64,000 bases of DNA from Verrucomicrobiota bacterium (GTDB taxonomy: Bacteria; Verrucomicrobiota; Verrucomicrobiia; Verrucomicrobiales; DEV007), in NCBI GenBank assembly GCA_030625775.1, contig DAOUQC010000002.1:62001-126000 (forward strand), written 5' to 3'. The translations under genes and the position numbers were made by a program. Below, piece after piece: positions 26,733 to 35,954 of the stretch. The notes under the pieces were generated by a model. That model had not been told where the DNA came from and made no database searches. It saw nothing but the letters and a program-made list of their open reading frames with translations. The stretch's first letter is position 1. Every line of letters starts with the position of its first letter.

Positions 26733-28298
26733 ATGAACAACACGCATTATCCGTTCCCTCTCTTCCTGTTTGGAATCCTGGCTCTGCTCACGTCCTTTGC
26801 ATCTGCGGCAAATGAGCGCCCCAACATCGTCATCATTCTTGCCGATGACTTTGGTGTCGGCGACATCCAGGCTCACTACCCTGACAACAAGATCGCGACA
26901 CCGCATCTAGATCGTCTGGCTCAGCAGGGCATGAGCTTCACTGATGCGCACAGTCCTTCGTCCGTCTGCTCCCCCACTCGTTACGGATTGCTGACAGGCC
27001 GTTACTCCTGGCGAACACGCATGCAGGAATGGGTGATTGCTGTTTACGAACCTCCATTGATCACTGCAGACCGACCGACCTTGCCGGGACTCCTCAAGCA
27101 GCGTGGTTATCACACCGCCATTATCGGCAAGTGGCATCTCGGATGGAATTGGGCCGGCCCACAACCCAGCCGTATGACCGAAATTGGCAATGGACAAAAA
27201 AATCTCATCTGGGACTTCACCAAGCCGATAGGTGGCGGCCCCACCCAACGCGGCTTTGATTATTTTTTCGGCGTTGATCTGCCCAACCTGCCGCCCTTTG
27301 CCTTCATCGAAAATGACCGACTGGTGGTGCAACCAAGCGCAAAATATATCTACGACACCAGTGAGGGAGTGAACCTGCCAAGAGGCTTTGTCGGTGCACC
27401 GATGGCCCCCGGTTGGAAGATGCAGGAAATACTTCCGGAGATCACGCGTCGCGCAGTTAAACACATTCATGAATACGCTAAGAAGGACAAACCCTTTTTT
27501 CTCTACTTCTCGCAAACTTCCCCCCACGAACCCGTCTCCCCCTCCAAGGACTTCGTCGGCAAAAGCGGCATCGCGCCCATCGCGGATTTTGTGATGGAAA
27601 CCGACTGGTCCGCCGGACAGATCATCAAGGCCGTCGATGACGCGGGCATCGCTGATAATACCCTGATCATTTTCACCGCCGACAATGGTCACTCCCATTA
27701 CACCGGCTGGCCTGATTTGATCAAAGCGGGGCACATGCCGAGCGGCCCTTATCGTGGACACAAGGGAGATGTCTGGGAAGGCGGCCACCGGGTTCCTCTC
27801 ATCCTCCGCTGGCCAAAACATATCGCTGCCGGGTCAAGCAGCAAACAAATGGTCAGCCTGACAGATCTGTTTGCGACCTGCGCTGAAATCACCGGCGCAG
27901 ACCTTCCTGAAAATGGAGCTGAGGACAGCATCAGCTTTTTGTCGGCAGCACTCGGGAAAAAAGATGACACACCACGCACCAGCTTGGTCAACCATTCCAA
28001 TCACGGGGAGTTTGCCTGGCGTGACGGTCCGTGGAAACTGGTTTTTAAAGAGAGCTCTCCGAAATACACACAGTCACGTGGCAAGCCCACCCTCGTGGAG
28101 CTGTATAACCTCGACAACGACATCGCGGAAAGTAACAACTTGTCCGGAAATCGTCCGGATGTCGTTAAGCGGATGACAGAAGGACTGACCAAAGTGATCG
28201 CACGCGGCGCGAGTCGCCCAGGACTGAAAAGTACCAATGATACCGATGTGCGCTTCGATACGATCCAGATGCAACGCTGGGCACCAGCGGCGAAGTAA
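26733..28298 (+). CDS. Secreted sulfatase (CSPTR)
   Basis: 521 aa. Signal peptide with the hydrophobic core FPLFLFGILALLTSFASA. IVIILADDFGVGDIQAHYP gives the metal-site Asp pair; the nucleophile is C79 in VCSPTRYGLLTGRYSWR. IGKWHLGWNWAG, FTADNGHSHYTG and GHKGDVWEGGHRVPLIL follow, the arylsulfatase A-like pattern. It is 18 bp after the UroD-like gene and so belongs to the transporter/methyltransferase unit rather than to the sulfatase block at 9624-19859. The substrate is unknown; the setting suggests a sulfated, methylated compound. Confidence 0.92.
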   Translation: MNNTHYPFPLFLFGILALLTSFASAANERPNIVIILADDFGVGDIQAHYPDNKIATPHLDRLAQQGMSFTDAHSPSSVCSPTRYGLLTGRYSWRTRMQEWVIAVYEPPLITADRPTLPGLLKQRGYHTAIIGKWHLGWNWAGPQPSRMTEIGNGQKNLIWDFTKPIGGGPTQRGFDYFFGVDLPNLPPFAFIENDRLVVQPSAKYIYDTSEGVNLPRGFVGAPMAPGWKMQEILPEITRRAVKHIHEYAKKDKPFFLYFSQTSPHEPVSPSKDFVGKSGIAPIADFVMETDWSAGQIIKAVDDAGIADNTLIIFTADNGHSHYTGWPDLIKAGHMPSGPYRGHKGDVWEGGHRVPLILRWPKHIAAGSSSKQMVSLTDLFATCAEITGADLPENGAEDSISFLSAALGKKDDTPRTSLVNHSNHGEFAWRDGPWKLVFKESSPKYTQSRGKPTLVELYNLDNDIAESNNLSGNRPDVVKRMTEGLTKVIARGASRPGLKSTNDTDVRFDTIQMQRWAPAAK

Positions 28299-28413
28299 AT
28301 TCCTCCAACATCCCAAGCAGCTGCCCCTCATCGCCATTTCTCAATTGCAGCGACCCAACCATTTTTTATTAAGACCGAAAAAAATTGTAAGCTCATATCA
28401 AACCATCCGTCTG

Positions 28414-28429
28414 AGTTGCATATACACCT
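28414..28429. promoter_or_regulatory. Putative MarR operator, site 1 (autoregulatory)
   Basis: AGTTGCATATACACCT matches 14 of 16 positions of the perfect palindrome at 28932. It ends 8 bp before the proposed TTG start of the MarR-family gene. The placement is typical for an autorepressing MarR protein. Confidence 0.6.
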
Positions 28430-28437
28430 GCAATATT

Positions 28438-28893
28438 TTGAATAAACCCTCACCAGATAAAATCCACACAGCCGCCTCTACTATCGCTGCTGACTGCCTC
28501 GCCATGCGGGTGCGCTACCTGAATCGCTCGCTGACCTCAATCTACGATGATGCTTTCCGTTCATTGGGCATTACAGCAGGCCAGGTCAATATGCTGGTCG
28601 CCATCATCAAACAGAAGGAACTGTCTGCCGGCCAACTCGGCGACATCCTCAACATCGAAAAATCCACCCTGAGCCGTAACCTCGATCGCATGCGTAAAGC
28701 AGGCTGGATTGAGGTCACTCCCCCGCCCTCGGGGAGAAGCCACATCATTCAGGCCAGCAATAGAGGTAAGGAACTTTTACTCGAGCTGCTACCCTGCTGG
28801 CAGGAGGCTCAGGAGGATGCCGCCCAACTACTCGGCCCAACCGGATCCCGGGCCCTGAAAAAAGCCGGCAATCATGCCCGGGGGAAATCCTGA
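28438..28893 (+). CDS. MarR-family transcriptional regulator
   Basis: About 151 aa from the TTG at 28438. The frame is open further upstream but would overlap the sulfatase, and the first in-frame ATG (28504) would cut the first helix. The winged helix is clear: LGITAGQVNMLVAIIKQKEL, then GQLGDILNIEKSTLSRNLDR (recognition helix), then MRKAGWIEV and the wing SGRSHIIQASNRGKELL. MarR proteins usually bind short palindromes and release on binding a small aromatic or oxidised ligand. Two near-identical 16-bp sites lie just before this gene and just before the next one, so it probably represses itself and the NmrA-like gene. Confidence 0.85.
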   Translation: MNKPSPDKIHTAASTIAADCLAMRVRYLNRSLTSIYDDAFRSLGITAGQVNMLVAIIKQKELSAGQLGDILNIEKSTLSRNLDRMRKAGWIEVTPPPSGRSHIIQASNRGKELLLELLPCWQEAQEDAAQLLGPTGSRALKKAGNHARGKS

Positions 28894-28931
28894 TACTCTA
28901 TTAGATAAGCACCCCATTATTTTTGCTCTTG

Positions 28932-28947
28932 AGTTGTATATACAACT
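28932..28947. promoter_or_regulatory. Putative MarR operator, site 2 (perfect palindrome)
   Basis: AGTTGTATATACAACT is a perfect 16-bp palindrome with no spacer, 9 bp before the ATG of the NmrA-like gene. Its central TTGTATATACAA is of the MarR/OhrR operator type. A close copy precedes the MarR gene itself. Confidence 0.7.
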
Positions 28948-28956
28948 AAAGAGCGC

Positions 28957-29916
28957 ATGACAAAAGCAAAAACAAAAAACACCATGAAAGCAAAAAAAAC
29001 AATACTAGTCGTCGGAGCCACCGGAAAAACCGGGCAGCCAGTTGTGGAACAACTCCTCAGTGAAGGACTCGAGGTCCGCGCCGTCATACGCCGCGAGGAC
29101 AATCGATCTGAGAAGCTTAGAAATGCCGGTGCGCAAACTGTGTTTGGCGATGTCCACGACATGCAATCCGTGCGCGATCTCGTGAAAGGGGTCGATCACA
29201 TCTACTTCGCCTACCCTCCCCAGGAAGAACGCTTGGTCGAAGCTTCCGCCAACATTGCCATCGCGGCAAAAGACGAGGGGATCTCGGGAATTGTGAACAT
29301 GTCTCAGATTTCTGTTCGCGAAAATGCACGTAGTGCCCTCACCCACCATCACTGGTTATCAGAGTCTGTTTTTGACCATGCCAATGTCGGTGCAATTCAT
29401 ATCCGTCCGACTTATTTTATGGAAAATCTTTTACTGTTCAACGCTGGCACGATTGCTTCGGAAGGCAAAATTTACCTTCCCTATGGATCGCGGAGCCATG
29501 CTCCGATCGCCGCTAATGACATCGCACGATCGATCGTCGCCCTGCTTCTTGATCCGGCACCTCACGCCGGTGAACGAATCATCCTGACTGGACCCGACAA
29601 CCTGGGCATCGCCGAGATGGCAAATGTGATTGGACAGGAAATGGGACGGCCGGTTGAATATGTCGATCTCCCAGCCGAGCAATGGCGTAAGATTCTGATC
29701 CAGCAGGTGGGCATGCCCGAATTCCTGGCTGATCACCTGTACAAGGTTGCCATCGATCACCAGGAGGGCATTTTTGATCAGCAGACCGATACCGTGGAAT
29801 CCCTGACCGGAACTGCAGCTCAATCTCTGAAAGACTTTGTACGAGAGCACCTCGTGCAGTTCAAAGGAGAAGAAGCGGTGTTCCTGGGAGGAGTGCCTGC
29901 TTCGGAAGGCGCATAA
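28957..29916 (+). CDS. NmrA-like NAD(P)-binding protein
   Basis: 319 aa. The N-terminal Rossmann motif ILVVGATGKTGQPVVEQLL is followed by VRAVIRRE (NADP-type basic second strand), AGAQTVFGDVHD and VDHIYFAYP. Downstream: GIVNMSQISV and IRPTYFMENLL. This is the atypical short-chain reductase family of NmrA/HSCARG/YtfG, which act as redox sensors or quinone reductases and often lack the YxxxK catalytic pair; that pair is not evident here. An alternative start is the ATG at 28984. The MarR palindrome just upstream predicts induction by an electrophile or redox signal (inference). Confidence 0.83.
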   Translation: MTKAKTKNTMKAKKTILVVGATGKTGQPVVEQLLSEGLEVRAVIRREDNRSEKLRNAGAQTVFGDVHDMQSVRDLVKGVDHIYFAYPPQEERLVEASANIAIAAKDEGISGIVNMSQISVRENARSALTHHHWLSESVFDHANVGAIHIRPTYFMENLLLFNAGTIASEGKIYLPYGSRSHAPIAANDIARSIVALLLDPAPHAGERIILTGPDNLGIAEMANVIGQEMGRPVEYVDLPAEQWRKILIQQVGMPEFLADHLYKVAIDHQEGIFDQQTDTVESLTGTAAQSLKDFVREHLVQFKGEEAVFLGGVPASEGA

Positions 29917-29963
29917 AATAGAAACTGGAAAGCAGTGGCTTCGTCGAGATTCGGCGAAGCCAT

Positions 29964-30239
29964 TCACTTTTTCTCATTCACCAGATGAGTTTTGCTTACC
30001 TCCTCCGGTTTTTCGGGTTTGAATTGATCGCGCAACAAATCCAGATAGCGTTTTTTTAATATGGCACGCCTTTGATGCCACTCGTCCTGTGTTTTTACCC
30101 CAGTCAGCAAATCATCCCACGAGGACTGGATCGCCGGTACCTCCATCAGGGAATTCGTTTGCTGGGCACGGGTCGCTTGCGTAGTGAAAAAAATCAACAG
30201 CACGAGCACAAAATACCAGCGGCTTAGGAATTTTTTCAT
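29964..30239 (-). CDS. Small secreted protein, possible truncated esterase N-terminus
   Basis: 91 aa with a strong signal peptide (WYFVLVLLIFFTTQATRAQ). The mature part contains IQSSWDDLLTGVKTQDEWHQ followed by RRAILKKRYLDLLRDQFKP. The pattern 'V.T...W..RR..L...Y..LL' is common at the mature N-terminus of large alpha/beta-hydrolases (acetylxylan-esterase-like) of Planctomycetes and Verrucomicrobia. No hydrolase core follows, because the frame ends at 29964. It is therefore either a remnant of such a gene or a genuine small exported protein. It lies 22 bp after the SGNH-amidohydrolase gene on the same strand. Confidence 0.5.
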   Translation of the reverse strand: MKKFLSRWYFVLVLLIFFTTQATRAQQTNSLMEVPAIQSSWDDLLTGVKTQDEWHQRRAILKKRYLDLLRDQFKPEKPEEVSKTHLVNEKK

Positions 30240-30261
30240 GAGTGGGGATTTGTAAATAAAT

Positions 30262-32280
30262 TTAGGGAAACTCGAGATCGGGATATTGGTTCTGCAATGC
30301 TTTTTTCACCTGCGGCATGAGTTTTGCGGCATTGCCATAATAAACCTTCCTCAATACTTCATCCGGCAGCTTGAGCCCATAAACCGGTGGGCGGCGACTG
30401 GAAAAACTGATCAGATCATCATCTGTTTCCAGGAATCGAAAATGATTCCGATAAGTTGCCAAAGTCTGTATCCCGTCCTGACCAAACAGAATGCGGTCCT
30501 GGTATTGGATGAAAAACTTGCGAGCCAAGTTCGGTTGCCGACCAAGCGTGATATGCCGCTGACCAATCTCCACATAAAAATTCGGATACTTGTCAAAGGT
30601 TTCACCCAGCCTCTGTAAATCATCCTCCAGGCTTCCCATGTGTGCACCAATGATGACTAGCTCAGGAATCTCTTTCATCAGGGAGTTTCTTCTCAGCATC
30701 ATTTCATCTCGTGAGATCACCGATGTGCCATGCAAATTGTACTTCCGTGAAACATTTCCCCATCGCTCGTAGGGGTGCTCACCACAGGGCGCATAATTCC
30801 CAATGGGCTCCGAGATATGAAAAAGCACGGGTAATTTTAATCGAGCGGCGGCCCGCCAAACAGGCATGATTCTTTTGTCATTCACATGCACCTTGCCTCT
30901 GGCGTCAGGGCGCAGGGCATGACCATACACTCCGGCGCCCTTATCGTGTGTTTCCCCCACCCCGGCAATTCGCATCGTCTTCACATCCGCCTCAAGCTTG
31001 TTGATCGCCTTCCCGGCAAAACCGTCCTGATATCGATTGCTGAAATCAATCGTGCCAAAAGTAATGTAGCGATTAGGAAACAGTTTTTCCAACTGCTGGT
31101 AAGCATCTTCCGTTCTTTGACCAAAAGTCGCCAGAGGTGAATCAACCAGCACCGCAACCCCCGCTTCATCCAGTAACTTCAGATAATCCGTGGGTGTTGT
31201 GTCAGACAAGAGCACATGCGTATGGACATCGACAACCGGGAACCTGGCTTTGTTGATCACCGTCTCCGGAGTAACGATCAATTGCTTGGGATCACGCCTT
31301 TCCAGCGAGCTTGCCGACAGTGGTTTGCGCATAAAATACCAGCCCCAACCTTCGGGCATGAGATCCAGCTCAACCGAGTCCCCTGCCTTTCTCCAGTAAT
31401 CGTATTTAGGCAACTCCGGAGAAAAAGTATAACCCTCCATGGACGGAGCCCCTTTCATTGTCAGAGCCACCTTTTCTGCATTACTATCCTTATCAGAAAT
31501 AATAACAATATGCCATCCCAGGTCTTTGAAAGGCTTGACCTTCACCGTTCCTTTGTCCGCAAAAAAATTTTCTAATTTACTATACTCCCCGTAATTCCCA
31601 AGCCTCCTGCTGATATCAGCTTCTATTGATGACCCGGGCTTCAAGTGTGGCTTGATTATTTTTGCAACTTGCTCAGCCAGTTTTTTAGAACCATTCTGGC
31701 TATAGTGCACATTGTTTTCCGCAATAGAATAGCTCTTCCATTTCGGAGCCATAAAAGCGTGCAGGTCATTCACTTGGATCTTGTGCTTCTTCATGACCCG
31801 CACAGCCGCTTCCAGATATTTCTTCTCGGTTGCCGGATCAACAACCACCTTGCACTTTTGCTCCGCCTCCGGGCATGCGGGAGTGGTGGTCGCCCAGATG
31901 AGTTTGGCTCCGGTTTTTTTCAAGCGCTGCACCAACGTGTCGAGCCTCTTTTCATAGGCTGCAGGAGACCGCTCGTCCTCTTTGTAATTCCACAAATACA
32001 TGTCATGCAGACCCCAGTTGAAATGGATCACATCCCATTGATCCACAGCCAACCATTCATCAATATTTTCAAGCCCCCGCATTGCAGGCCCCGCGTTGCC
32101 TTTGTTGTGAATGACCAATGCCTCATCCTTCATCATCTCAACTACGTAGGGCGTGTAGCCTTTTGAGATGGAATCCCCGATGAGAAGGACCCGGGGAAGC
32201 TTTTTGTTAATTGCCGCATCGTTTTCGGCAAACAGGTTAAACGAGATGAGGGTTAAAATTCCAAATATGATATTTTTCAT
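30262..32280 (-). CDS. Two-domain secreted protein: SGNH hydrolase fused to amidohydrolase
   Basis: 672 aa from the ATG at 32280, with signal peptide MKNIIFGILTLISFNLFA. Residues about 28-210 are an SGNH/GDSL esterase: VLLIGDSISKGY (Ser37), NWGLHDMYLW and NVHYSQNGSKKLA (His192 of the catalytic dyad). A linker with SGLEYTF-like beta elements follows. From about residue 350 there is a metal-dependent TIM-barrel amidohydrolase (PF04909 type): FPVVDVHTHVLL, VGETHDKGAGVYGH, LPVLFHISEPIGNY, VIIGAHMGSLEDD and ILFGQDG supply the His/Asp metal ligands. Each domain alone is common; both in one secreted chain is unusual. A sequential de-esterification and hydrolysis of one substrate is a reasonable inference. 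Confidence 0.82.
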   Translation of the reverse strand: MKNIIFGILTLISFNLFAENDAAINKKLPRVLLIGDSISKGYTPYVVEMMKDEALVIHNKGNAGPAMRGLENIDEWLAVDQWDVIHFNWGLHDMYLWNYKEDERSPAAYEKRLDTLVQRLKKTGAKLIWATTTPACPEAEQKCKVVVDPATEKKYLEAAVRVMKKHKIQVNDLHAFMAPKWKSYSIAENNVHYSQNGSKKLAEQVAKIIKPHLKPGSSIEADISRRLGNYGEYSKLENFFADKGTVKVKPFKDLGWHIVIISDKDSNAEKVALTMKGAPSMEGYTFSPELPKYDYWRKAGDSVELDLMPEGWGWYFMRKPLSASSLERRDPKQLIVTPETVINKARFPVVDVHTHVLLSDTTPTDYLKLLDEAGVAVLVDSPLATFGQRTEDAYQQLEKLFPNRYITFGTIDFSNRYQDGFAGKAINKLEADVKTMRIAGVGETHDKGAGVYGHALRPDARGKVHVNDKRIMPVWRAAARLKLPVLFHISEPIGNYAPCGEHPYERWGNVSRKYNLHGTSVISRDEMMLRRNSLMKEIPELVIIGAHMGSLEDDLQRLGETFDKYPNFYVEIGQRHITLGRQPNLARKFFIQYQDRILFGQDGIQTLATYRNHFRFLETDDDLISFSSRRPPVYGLKLPDEVLRKVYYGNAAKLMPQVKKALQNQYPDLEFP

Positions 32281-32310
32281 TTCTCCTATCAATGTGGCAC
32301 AGAATGGTAG

Positions 32311-32352
32311 CATCGGCATCTTGCCGATGATTTTGTAGGGCAAGCTCCTTGC
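32311..32352. repeat. Pair of adjacent intergenic palindromes, REP-like
   Basis: Two perfect stem-loops lie side by side: CATCGGCA-TCT-TGCCGATG (32311-32329) and GCAAG-CTC-CTTGC (32340-32352), separated by ATTTTGTAGG. They are in the 189-bp gap between the FecR-LamG stop and the SGNH-amidohydrolase start, both on the minus strand. The double-hairpin form is typical of dispersed REP-type elements or a processed intercistronic spacer. The remaining gap shows no other gene. Confidence 0.5.
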
Positions 32353-32469
32353 TGGTGCAGGTGAATATTTTTCTTAACCAATTAGTGCTGGCCTGGCGAA
32401 GTCGTGCCTGACTACTCATGGGCAGAGCCGAACGAAGTGAGACAGCCGGAGGCAATCCCATGCTACAAC

Positions 32470-33945
32470 TCACCGATACGGGTTCCCCGCTTCGAACAGC
32501 GCTAGAACCTCGTCATCACTCATCGCACGTCCAAGGATGAGCAATTCATCAACGCGACCACTGAGCTTGCGGTCATTCTGATCCCAGTTGCCAATCTGTG
32601 CAGAACCCAGTTTTGCCAGGTGTGCAATTTCCTGACACGTTTCGCTGTCGAACTTGCCGTTGAGATAAAATCGAACCGTGTGCTTCTGCGAATCATAGGC
32701 CGCTGCCAGATGCACCCAGCGGCCTTGCTCGGGCAATACAGAGGTTAGGGAATCAGGGTGACCATCGTGCTCCCGGGAACCCGCCTCAAGCGTGTTCGCG
32801 AAAAGTGCCAACCTCATTGTCATGTGAGACGTGACCATCCAGTGAACCTGCCCGGATTTATTTTTACTCCAGCCGTCCGTGTGCAGCAGTGATTGATAGG
32901 GCTCACCGAGGCGGTCCAGCCGCACCCATGCCGCCAGCGTGAGTTGCGGCCAGGCATGGTCACCGCCGACATTGAGTTTCATGTGATCACTCACATTCAC
33001 AAACTCCGGCGCATGGGATCCCGGCCAGCGCCCCTGAACCATCCGGTAAGCGCCCTCGGGAAGATCCCTGGATTCAAAATCAAGCAAGGCAATCAAAACC
33101 GGATCGTTCCTCAGTTTTGTGATCGCCGCATCCGAATGTGCACGCTGACCTGCTGCCAAAGCAGCCTGCAGTGAAGCCACTTCATCCGGCCGAATAAAAG
33201 CCGAAGAGCGCAATTCGCGTGCGGCGCCCGCTCCCGCCCGCAATGAAAAAGCTTCACCATCACGCAAACTCTGTTTTTTGCCACCAGTCGATTGTGCGAT
33301 GACCTCACCCTCGAACACGTGGATTTCCGCCTCACCTTCTTTCGGCGCATCTACTCCAAATTTGGTGCCGAGGTCCACCGCTTCACCCGTCGGCGTGATC
33401 ACCGTGAAGCCGATGGCTCCCGGCGCTACATCGGCTGCCACGCGACCATGCTGCAGATGAAGTCGTTGAGCGGACTCAAAACGAAAGGCTGCCGGCGCTT
33501 CGATAACCACACGAGCTCCGCGTTTGGTGATGAGCTCAACCGAGCCTGCGGTAATTTTATAAGACTCACCGCGAAGTCGAGCGCCATCGGCAAGTTGCTC
33601 GACTCCCGCTCCCAAGTGAACGGTTGCAAAGACTGATTGCTCCGCCCGCCACCACCAGCTGCCGCCCAGAAATAAAGCCAGACAGACAGCGACCGCCAAC
33701 CAGTGTGCCGCAACAGGGAACTTGATGATGCGATGCGATGCGACCGCGCCCTGATTCACTTCACCTTTCTCCAAACTCCAACCCGCGGCTGCCGCAGCCA
33801 GGGCGGAGTCAAGATTCAGCAATTCGGCAAATTCTTTCCGTGCTTCAACATCATCACGCAACAGCTCGTTCAAACGCTCCATGCTTTCAGCAGAAATGGA
33901 TCCGTTAACATAGCTGTCGATGAGCTTTTCCAGATCGCCCTTCAT
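32470..33945 (-). CDS. FecR-domain membrane protein with C-terminal LamG domain
   Basis: 491 aa. A short cytoplasmic N-terminal helix region ([20 protein letters not shown]) resembles an anti-sigma domain. It is followed by one membrane helix ([18 protein letters not shown], about residues 82-99). A FecR domain spans about 115-230 ([46 protein letters not shown]). A concanavalin-like LamG domain lies at the C-terminus ([50 protein letters not shown]). FecR-type proteins relay an outside signal to an ECF sigma factor; the LamG domain may sense a glycan. The ATG overlaps the sigma factor stop by 4 bp. Confidence 0.86.
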   Translation of the reverse strand: MKGDLEKLIDSYVNGSISAESMERLNELLRDDVEARKEFAELLNLDSALAAAAAGWSLEKGEVNQGAVASHRIIKFPVAAHWLAVAVCLALFLGGSWWWRAEQSVFATVHLGAGVEQLADGARLRGESYKITAGSVELITKRGARVVIEAPAAFRFESAQRLHLQHGRVAADVAPGAIGFTVITPTGEAVDLGTKFGVDAPKEGEAEIHVFEGEVIAQSTGGKKQSLRDGEAFSLRAGAGAARELRSSAFIRPDEVASLQAALAAGQRAHSDAAITKLRNDPVLIALLDFESRDLPEGAYRMVQGRWPGSHAPEFVNVSDHMKLNVGGDHAWPQLTLAAWVRLDRLGEPYQSLLHTDGWSKNKSGQVHWMVTSHMTMRLALFANTLEAGSREHDGHPDSLTSVLPEQGRWVHLAAAYDSQKHTVRFYLNGKFDSETCQEIAHLAKLGSAQIGNWDQNDRKLSGRVDELLILGRAMSDDEVLALFEAGNPYR

Positions 33946-34475
33946 GATGAAACCTCCCTCGCCGCTTCACGCCGAATGCAATCCAGCAAGCTTCGCCGCA
34001 TGCGGTGCAACCATTGATAAAAACCCGTCACCGTGCGCCCGCTGATACGCGCCACTTCTTGAATCTGTGACTCCTGTTGATAAGCCTGCATCAACAAATC
34101 CCGCTGCTCGGGAGCGACTTTTTTCATGCATGCTTCCAAAGCTTCACGCTGTTGTTCAAGATGCGCTTCATTCTTAACTGTTTCATCTGCAAGTTTGCCA
34201 ACCACGTCTCCATCGAGCACCAGGCGATCGCGCCCTTTGTCACGGAACCAGGCAAGCACTTCAAAACGCGCAACCCCAAATGCCCAGGGACGAAAATCCG
34301 CCCCATCACGAAAGTCACCGAATTTTTCCCACAGCACTACCGACACTTCCTGCATCACATCGTCCGCATCCACCCGACTCGGCACCATGCGCCGGACATA
34401 AGCACGCACGGCCGGCTCATGCGCAGTGAAGCTACGCAGGAATCGATGGTGCCGTTCGTTTTCTTCAAGAGTCAT
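33942..34475 (-). CDS. ECF RNA polymerase sigma factor, Rhodopirellula/Verrucomicrobium type
   Basis: 177 aa. Region 2: [20 protein letters not shown] and [14 protein letters not shown]; the DDVMQEV block is the classical -10-recognition helix. Region 4: [20 protein letters not shown] and [20 protein letters not shown]. The sequence fits the planctomycete/verrucomicrobial ECF family. It would direct RNA polymerase to promoters of its own regulon, under control of the FecR-LamG partner encoded next. The operon order PSD1, DUF1501, sigma, FecR indicates that the sigma factor is co-expressed with its likely targets. Confidence 0.92.
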   Translation of the reverse strand: MTLEENERHHRFLRSFTAHEPAVRAYVRRMVPSRVDADDVMQEVSVVLWEKFGDFRDGADFRPWAFGVARFEVLAWFRDKGRDRLVLDGDVVGKLADETVKNEAHLEQQREALEACMKKVAPEQRDLLMQAYQQESQIQEVARISGRTVTGFYQWLHRMRRSLLDCIRREAAREVSS

Positions 34476-34481
34476 TCTAAT

Positions 34482-35954
34482 TCAGGCCAGCACTTGATGG
34501 ATCAGCTCTCCCTCCACATTGGTCAGACGTCGTTCGAGACCGTTGTGATAAAAGGTCAGCCGTTCGTGATCGAGACCCAGTAGATGTAAAATGGTAGCAT
34601 TAAAGTCGTAGAGACTCAGCACATTCTCTACCGCTTTTTGCCCAAGATCATCGGTCACTCCGTGACTCACGCCCGGTTTCACTCCGGCTCCGGTCATCCA
34701 GCAAGTAAACCCATTCGGATTGTGATCACGCCCCTTCGCTCCCTTCTGGAAAAAGGGCATGCGTCCGAATTCGGTGCACCAGACCACCAGCGTTTCTTCC
34801 AGTAAGCCACGCTGTTTGAGATCGCGGATCAGCGCAGCGGCCGGTTGATCCATGATCTCGGCGTGAATATCATACTGCTCCTTGAGCTTGCTGTGACCAT
34901 CCCAGTTAAGCTTGCCGCCGCTAGCGTAAGCTCCGTTGAACAACTGCACAAAACGCACGCCTTTTTCAATCAGACGCCGTGACAAAATACAATTACGCGC
35001 AAAGGCAGCTTTGTTGGGATTCGATTCATCGTCAGCTCCGTAACTCTTTAAAATGTGATCTGGCTCGGTGGAGAGGTCGCTGATCTCCGGCACACTGAGC
35101 TGCATTCTCGCGGCAAGTTCATAAGAGGCGATGCGGGCGGCAAGTTTGTTATCCCCCGGATTTTGAGTCAGATGACGTTCGTTGGTGCGTTGCAAAAATG
35201 CACGTGTCGCTTGGTCCGTTGATGGCGAAATTCCACCAGGCCTATCGAGATGACGTATCGGATTTTTTGCACTGAAAGGCGTACCCTGAAACTCCGCGGG
35301 CAAAAATCCCGGACCCCAATTATTCACACTGGCCTGCGGAACCCCACGCGGATCCGGAATGGAAACAAAGGCCGGCACATCCTGATTGTCACTACCCAGT
35401 GCATAACTGACCCAGGCCCCCATACTCGGAAAACCATCCTGCACAAAACCCGTGGACAAAAAATTCTCTGCCGGCCCATGGGTGTTCGACTTGCTGGTCA
35501 GGGAATGAATGAAGGCGATGTCGTCGGTCAACTCTGCCAGATGCGGCACCATCTCCGATACCATTTTTCCCGTCTGTCCACGCGGCTTGAACTCATATTG
35601 CGGACGCGCCAGATTCCCCGCTGGCCCTTGGAAGGTCACCGCAGGTCCACCCTTCAACGGTTTGCCGTCCTGCTTGATCAACTCTGGTTTGTAATCCCAG
35701 GTTTCCAGCTGGCTCACCGCTCCCGCACAGAAAATTACGACGACGTTTTTCGCCTTGGCCGTCTGGTGACCCAATCTCGGCGCGTAGGGCTGAGCCGGAT
35801 CGATGATCGGCCGCTCTTGTGCAAGCAAGCCATCCTGTCCCAGCATTTTTGCCAGAGCAATGGAGCCCAAGGCCGTACCCGACTGGGACAAAAAACTGCG
35901 CCGGTCAAGAAATTGACGTCCGACAGAAGAAAGGTATTCGGCTTGATGGCTCAT
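34482..35954 (-). CDS. DUF1501 protein with twin-arginine signal (copy 1)
   Basis: 490 aa. It starts with a twin-arginine export signal ([20 protein letters not shown]). DUF1501 proteins belong to the alkaline phosphatase/sulfatase superfamily fold but lack the Cys motif. Family blocks here: [34 protein letters not shown]-like text near residue 165, [37 protein letters not shown] and [20 protein letters not shown]. They are almost always paired with PSD1-type cytochrome proteins, as here, with a 4-bp overlap. Their biochemical role is not established. Confidence 0.92.
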   Translation of the reverse strand: MSHQAEYLSSVGRQFLDRRSFLSQSGTALGSIALAKMLGQDGLLAQERPIIDPAQPYAPRLGHQTAKAKNVVVIFCAGAVSQLETWDYKPELIKQDGKPLKGGPAVTFQGPAGNLARPQYEFKPRGQTGKMVSEMVPHLAELTDDIAFIHSLTSKSNTHGPAENFLSTGFVQDGFPSMGAWVSYALGSDNQDVPAFVSIPDPRGVPQASVNNWGPGFLPAEFQGTPFSAKNPIRHLDRPGGISPSTDQATRAFLQRTNERHLTQNPGDNKLAARIASYELAARMQLSVPEISDLSTEPDHILKSYGADDESNPNKAAFARNCILSRRLIEKGVRFVQLFNGAYASGGKLNWDGHSKLKEQYDIHAEIMDQPAAALIRDLKQRGLLEETLVVWCTEFGRMPFFQKGAKGRDHNPNGFTCWMTGAGVKPGVSHGVTDDLGQKAVENVLSLYDFNATILHLLGLDHERLTFYHNGLERRLTNVEGELIHQVLA

